Below are positions 61,037 to 64,000 of a DNA stretch of 64,000 nt, piece after piece. A program made the translations under genes and the position numbers. How positions within the stretch are numbered: the first letter of the stretch is position 1; every line of letters starts with the position of its first letter. Source of the DNA: Plantago major (Eukaryota; Streptophyta; Magnoliopsida; Lamiales; Plantaginaceae); assembly GCA_026545765.1 (NCBI GenBank), contig CM048842.1, forward strand, positions 33,114,370-33,178,369, written 5' to 3'. Under the pieces are notes generated by a model that saw only the letters and a program-made list of their open reading frames with translations, was not told the DNA's origin and made no database searches.

Positions 61037-61660
61037 GCCTTATAAATTCATTCCTTGGTAATAATTATACTACAGAAATTTTATACACAGCAAATTATTC
61101 TAATTGTAAAGAGAGGACAATGTGCAGAGCTGGTCCAATATATGTTACATAAGCATGTTATCTCAATAGATGAAATATAATAAGCATATACTCTCCATGT
61201 GAGTGGCATTTAATCATTCTAAGTGATGCCGAACTTAAACTTGTGTAGGGAAACATAAATTCGTGAATTGGTACATTATAGTGTAATCTAGGTTCCAACC
61301 ATATAATGCCTCAACAAGCAATACAAGGCAATGCCACACTAAGCAGCAACAAGCTGACAAAGCTCTTTATACGAGTATGGCACCAGCACGGTTGCTGGGA
61401 TGATATCTGAATACCATACCCTTGAGAAGTTAGAACAAGGAGATTCTCTACAGTAGAGAGAGAAAAATTAACTACCAATTTTAGCGGGCTAAGTTGTTAT
61501 CATTTGCACATCATCTTCGATTTCTCAAAAAAGTTTAATAAGCATATACCAAACTGTCAATGCCTTCACATATAAACAGCATTATCATTCACAGTAATCT
61601 TACATCCTTTTTAGAGTGCTTGTCAAGCAAGGAAAGGAGAACCAACATTCAAAGTCATAC

Positions 61661-62512
61661 CTTACTAGTCTTCTCTGTCCAGGGCCGTTATTCCATACTG
61701 CTTGCAGGGAATTATCCTGAAAAAAACCGTTACGTAGCTTTAGAATTTGACGAGGAATTATTATCAACCAAAGAAACGTAGAAAATCACATGCGTACTAT
61801 CAGATCAGCAAGGGCAGTTTCAAAAGTGTATTCTTCAGGGAGCTCTTTTAAAAAGTCGGTATCTGGGGTTAGATCCACATATCCTGCAAAACCAAAGCAG
61901 ATCCACCTTATGAGCAAGAAAGTGGGAGCAATAAAGCATGATAAATCACCCAACATTCCTTCGACAACATCAAGTTGTATGTTTGATGATCCACTTACAT
62001 CATATGACTTGGGTTCCGGCAATCCATCCTATATCAAAACGAACAGAACACGTAAGTCATTTTTACGTAAAACAAGGAGTTATAAAGTATCAATTTAAAT
62101 GCAATAATAATCTCACATGAAGCTTAAGGAAATGCCACTGCTCTGGTGGCACGAAAGAATTCAAGTTCAGTGTTAGCCTAATCTTGTTCCCATGTGCATC
62201 AGTAAAGTGCAAGTCATTGTGTGTCCACTCTATTCTTCTTTCTGGTTCCACAATGATTTTTTCATTCACAGCAGATACATACTCTTTCTTGACAGCAGCT
62301 GCGAACTCCTCAATGGGAACCACTCTCCTTAGCTTACTCATTTTAAATTCTAGGGTTTTCCCATTAGGCATAAGTATGCGAAATTTGTAGGTTTTTTTTG
62401 AATTTGTATCACCCTCTTTCTTCATACTTCCTGGGATCTTTCTTGGCCTCCCCGTGCTCGCATCCTCATTTGGCCTCTTGAGCGGCCTGCTTGGAGGCGT
62501 GTTTGAGTACAT
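61661..62512 (-). pseudogene. GMI1: GMI1-like exons 1-4: N-terminus and first ATPase motif
   Basis: Exon 1 starts MYSNTPPSRPLKRPNED, with a basic patch (GRPRKIPGSMKK), then the ubiquitin-like N-terminal segment YKFRILMPNGKTLEFKMSKL and WTHNDLHFTDAHGNKIRL. Exon 2 gives DGLPEPKSYDVSGSSN. Exon 3 gives DLTPDTDFLKELPEEYTFE and ALADLI. Exon 4 gives DNSLQAVWNNGPGQRRLV, the GHKL N-box (the Asn of the DNS motif binds Mg-ATP). Phases run 0, 1, 0, 2 without conflict, with GT/AG borders throughout. The ATG at 62512 is chosen because exon 1 is open from there and lies close to the family's N-terminus. The expected next exons (DxGxG motif) are not found in the 1 kb that follows. Confidence 0.85.
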
Positions 62513-62607
62513 ATGTCATTCAATGACAAAGTTCACTTCAATATCATTTACATATATCTTAAATCATGAATGCATCACAGTTTCACCTAAATTAACATCA
62601 TCACACT

Positions 62608-62796
62608 CAATAAGTTCGCAACTAGAGTGCAATTTAAAGTTAAAAATGCCAGAACAGGGAAGGTCTTTCTCAATAAGTTCGCAACTCCAGCGCAATTTAA
62701 AGTTTAAAATGCCAGAACAGGGAAGGTCTTTCTCAATAAGTTCGCAACTACAGCGCAATTTAAAGTTTAAAATGCCAGAACAGGGAAGGTCTTTCA
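62608..62796. repeat. Three tandem copies of a 63-bp unit
   Basis: Unit starts at 62608, 62671 and 62734, beginning 'caataagttcgcaact' and ending 'agaacagggaaggtctttct'. Copies differ at a few positions (the first reads 'agagtgc' where the others have 'cagcgc'). It lies 96-284 bases upstream of the GMI1-like ATG, so in the promoter or leader. The period is a multiple of 3, which creates open frames on both strands by chance. Confidence 0.92.
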
Positions 62797-62919
62797 TTCT
62801 AGTTATAGAACTATCAACATTAAAACCAGTCAAAACTTAAAATTGAGAAACTATCTTACAAGGGCAACCACCTTTGAAAATAGAAAGCGTAAGGAAAACA
62901 TTAAAAGCGAGAGAAAGGC

Positions 62920-64000
62920 ATTTTTGGTTCTAAAGTTTGGGCCAAATGGCTCATGCAGTACCCCGTTTGATGGTCCTGTGATAATTGATCCTTTTTATTT
63001 CAAATTTTGGTCTCCGTGGTCCTTTTTGCTGACGTGTCACTCGGGTTAAAGGCTTTGTCCCGATTTTGACCGCCAACTCATCTGCCACGTCACACCTGAA
63101 TCAAAATAATGCAAAAAGAAAAATAAAAAATTTAAGAATTAAAAAAAGGATTGACCTAAACAGGAACATTTTGTACCTAATCGTATGAAACGAAAAGGAT
63201 TGCACCTCGCTGTAAATTGACATAAGTCGTCAATCTGCAAGCCAGGTCCCTAGAACTTTCTGGTTTCTTAAAATCTTCTAAGAACTTTCGAAAAGTTCAA
63301 TTAAGTCCCTGTAACATTCTAAAAGTTACAATCAAGTACATCAAATTCTCAAAAGCAAGGGCTTTCAGTTTTCATAAACCTTAATGAAGTCCCTGTAAAT
63401 ACAAAACGATTTCCAAAATCCGGAAAGCCCAAAAAAAGATCAAACCAAGCCCCAAAAACTTCATGAATCAATTCGAGAACTATCAACGAATCGATTACAT
63501 CAAGTTTTGAGTTCAAAAATAAGTTTCACCTACGAATCGAATTCGTATAAATACGTGATCGAAGAGTCCAAGCTTCTCCGTCCCATATTCGCGACCTATG
63601 TGACCATACAAACCCTTAGCCGTTAAACCTCTCCTATTTTGGAAGCTCAGAGGAAAGCTTTGAAGCTTTCATGGCCGTCATAATGGCGGCCGAAGCTTCT
63701 CAATTTCCTTAGAGCTTTTGGGAGGCGATTGGGAGGCGGAATGGTGACTGACGGTGGTGGGAGCATGGGCTCCGGAGCCGGTGAAGACAGCCATCATCTT
63801 CTTCTCAGCACCATTGACCAAGAATTTCTTTTTGCTTTTATTTTTATTGTTTAACATTTATTTTTAATTTTTGAATTTTCGAATTTTGATTTGTTGCATT
63901 ATTTTCATTTAAGTGTGATGTGGCAGATGAGTTGGCGGTCAAAATCGGGACAAAGCCTTTGACCCAAGTGACACGTCAGCAAAAAGGACCACGGAGGCCA
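62920..64000. mobile_element. Long terminal-inverted-repeat element, right end outside window
   Basis: 63008-63120 and 63888-64000 are inverted copies with few mismatches (left 'tctccgtggtcctttttgct', right 'agcaaaaaggaccacggagg'). The left arm seems to start at about 62920 ('ggcatttttggttctaaagt'), so roughly 90 bases of the right arm lie beyond the window. The 770-base interior has no transposase; it carries repeated 'aagtccctgtaa' phrases and a G-rich stretch near 63660-63790. The long arms resemble non-autonomous Mutator-like elements; the target duplication cannot be seen. Confidence 0.7.

Larger units (their letters stand above)
53080..62512 (-). pseudogene. GMI1: GMI1-like gene (GHKL ATPase / SMC-hinge family), incomplete
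   Basis: Nineteen exons recognised on the minus strand by homology and splice phase: 62117-62512, 61950-62028, 61798-61883, 61661-61716, 60588-60632, 59688-59823, 59506-59567, 59290-59421, 58975-59065, 58835-58869, 58435-58510, 57486-57668, 57153-57309, 56737-56839, 56531-56647, 54820-55149, 54611-54652, 53268-53445 and 53080-53188, about 800 codons. Family knowledge: Arabidopsis GMI1 is a nuclear, DNA-damage-induced protein required in homologous recombination, related to DMS3 and animal SMCHD1. Here the exons completing the ATPase fold, one small exon in 54653-54819 and everything C-terminal of 53080, including the SMC hinge, are missing. The 3' side is cut by a copia insertion in the following intron. 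Probably a broken copy; if the rest lies left of the window it could still be a gene with a huge intron, but the missing ATPase exons argue against full activity. Confidence 0.82.

Noticed and set aside
53080..62512. Argonaute or another RNA-silencing gene
   Set aside because: First considered because of the many small exons, but the N-box DNSLQAVW and the DLTPDTDFLKELPEEY segment identify the GMI1/SMCHD1 type.
62454..62840. 128-codon plus-strand and 89-codon minus-strand frames with a repeated 21-residue motif
   Set aside because: The period of 63 bp keeps frames open; both are by-products of the tandem repeat, with no start context or homologue.

Overview
The window is eukaryotic, from a flowering plant. 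It holds a nest of Ty1/copia LTR retrotransposons (about 2.7-53 kb) beside an intron-rich nuclear gene on the minus strand (53-62.5 kb), with Stowaway-like and Tourist-like MITEs in its introns. Species cannot be told from the sequence; the repeat content fits a eudicot. No RNA gene, operon or CRISPR array was seen.

Layout. 1-2.7 kb: 3' part of a 5'-truncated LINE (minus) joined to the integrase region of copia element A. 2.7-7.8 kb: element A (minus; integrase, protease, gag, PBS, LTR). 7.8-9.0 kb and 47.6-48.7 kb: two halves of the gag of element D (minus), split by element B. 9,044-47,617: element B (plus), a SIRE-like copia with two LTRs, flanked by the 5-bp duplication GTTAC. Inside the RT-RNase H part of B, at 15,751-39,198, lies a second plus-strand insertion flanked by CAATA. 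It has three LTRs, one gag-pol and two copies of the post-pol ORF; I read it as element X inserted in element Y followed by LTR-LTR recombination that removed Y's gag-pol. 48.7-53.0 kb: a TCGAG-rich repeat, then a different copia with a 211-bp LTR (minus) whose pol is fused in frame to a piece of the SIRE-type post-pol ORF. 53.1-62.5 kb: a GMI1-like gene (GHKL ATPase plus SMC-hinge family). 62.6-62.8 kb: a triplicated 63-bp repeat just upstream of its start codon. 62.9-64.0 kb: a long terminal-inverted-repeat element running off the window.

The most unusual content is the large ORF after pol in the SIRE-like elements. Three copies (24.0, 31.6 and 40.7 kb) have a TATATATATA motif about 200 bp upstream of the ATG, which looks like an internal promoter. 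The Y and B copies share five introns in their middle, and the X copy lacks four of these, as if it had been reverse-transcribed from partly spliced RNA. I see no signal peptide or membrane segment, so 'env-like' describes only its position.

The GMI1-like gene has 19 recognisable exons with conserved splice phases. It lacks the exons for the core of the ATPase fold, has one exon whose frame cannot be carried through, and is cut at its 3' side by the short-LTR copia, so it is probably a broken copy.

Many frames in the X, Y and B elements are broken at former CAG/CTG sites (for example CAG read as CG, CAGA as CGTA). This pattern looks like base-calling error at methylated CHG sites, so the apparent decay of these elements should be read with care.
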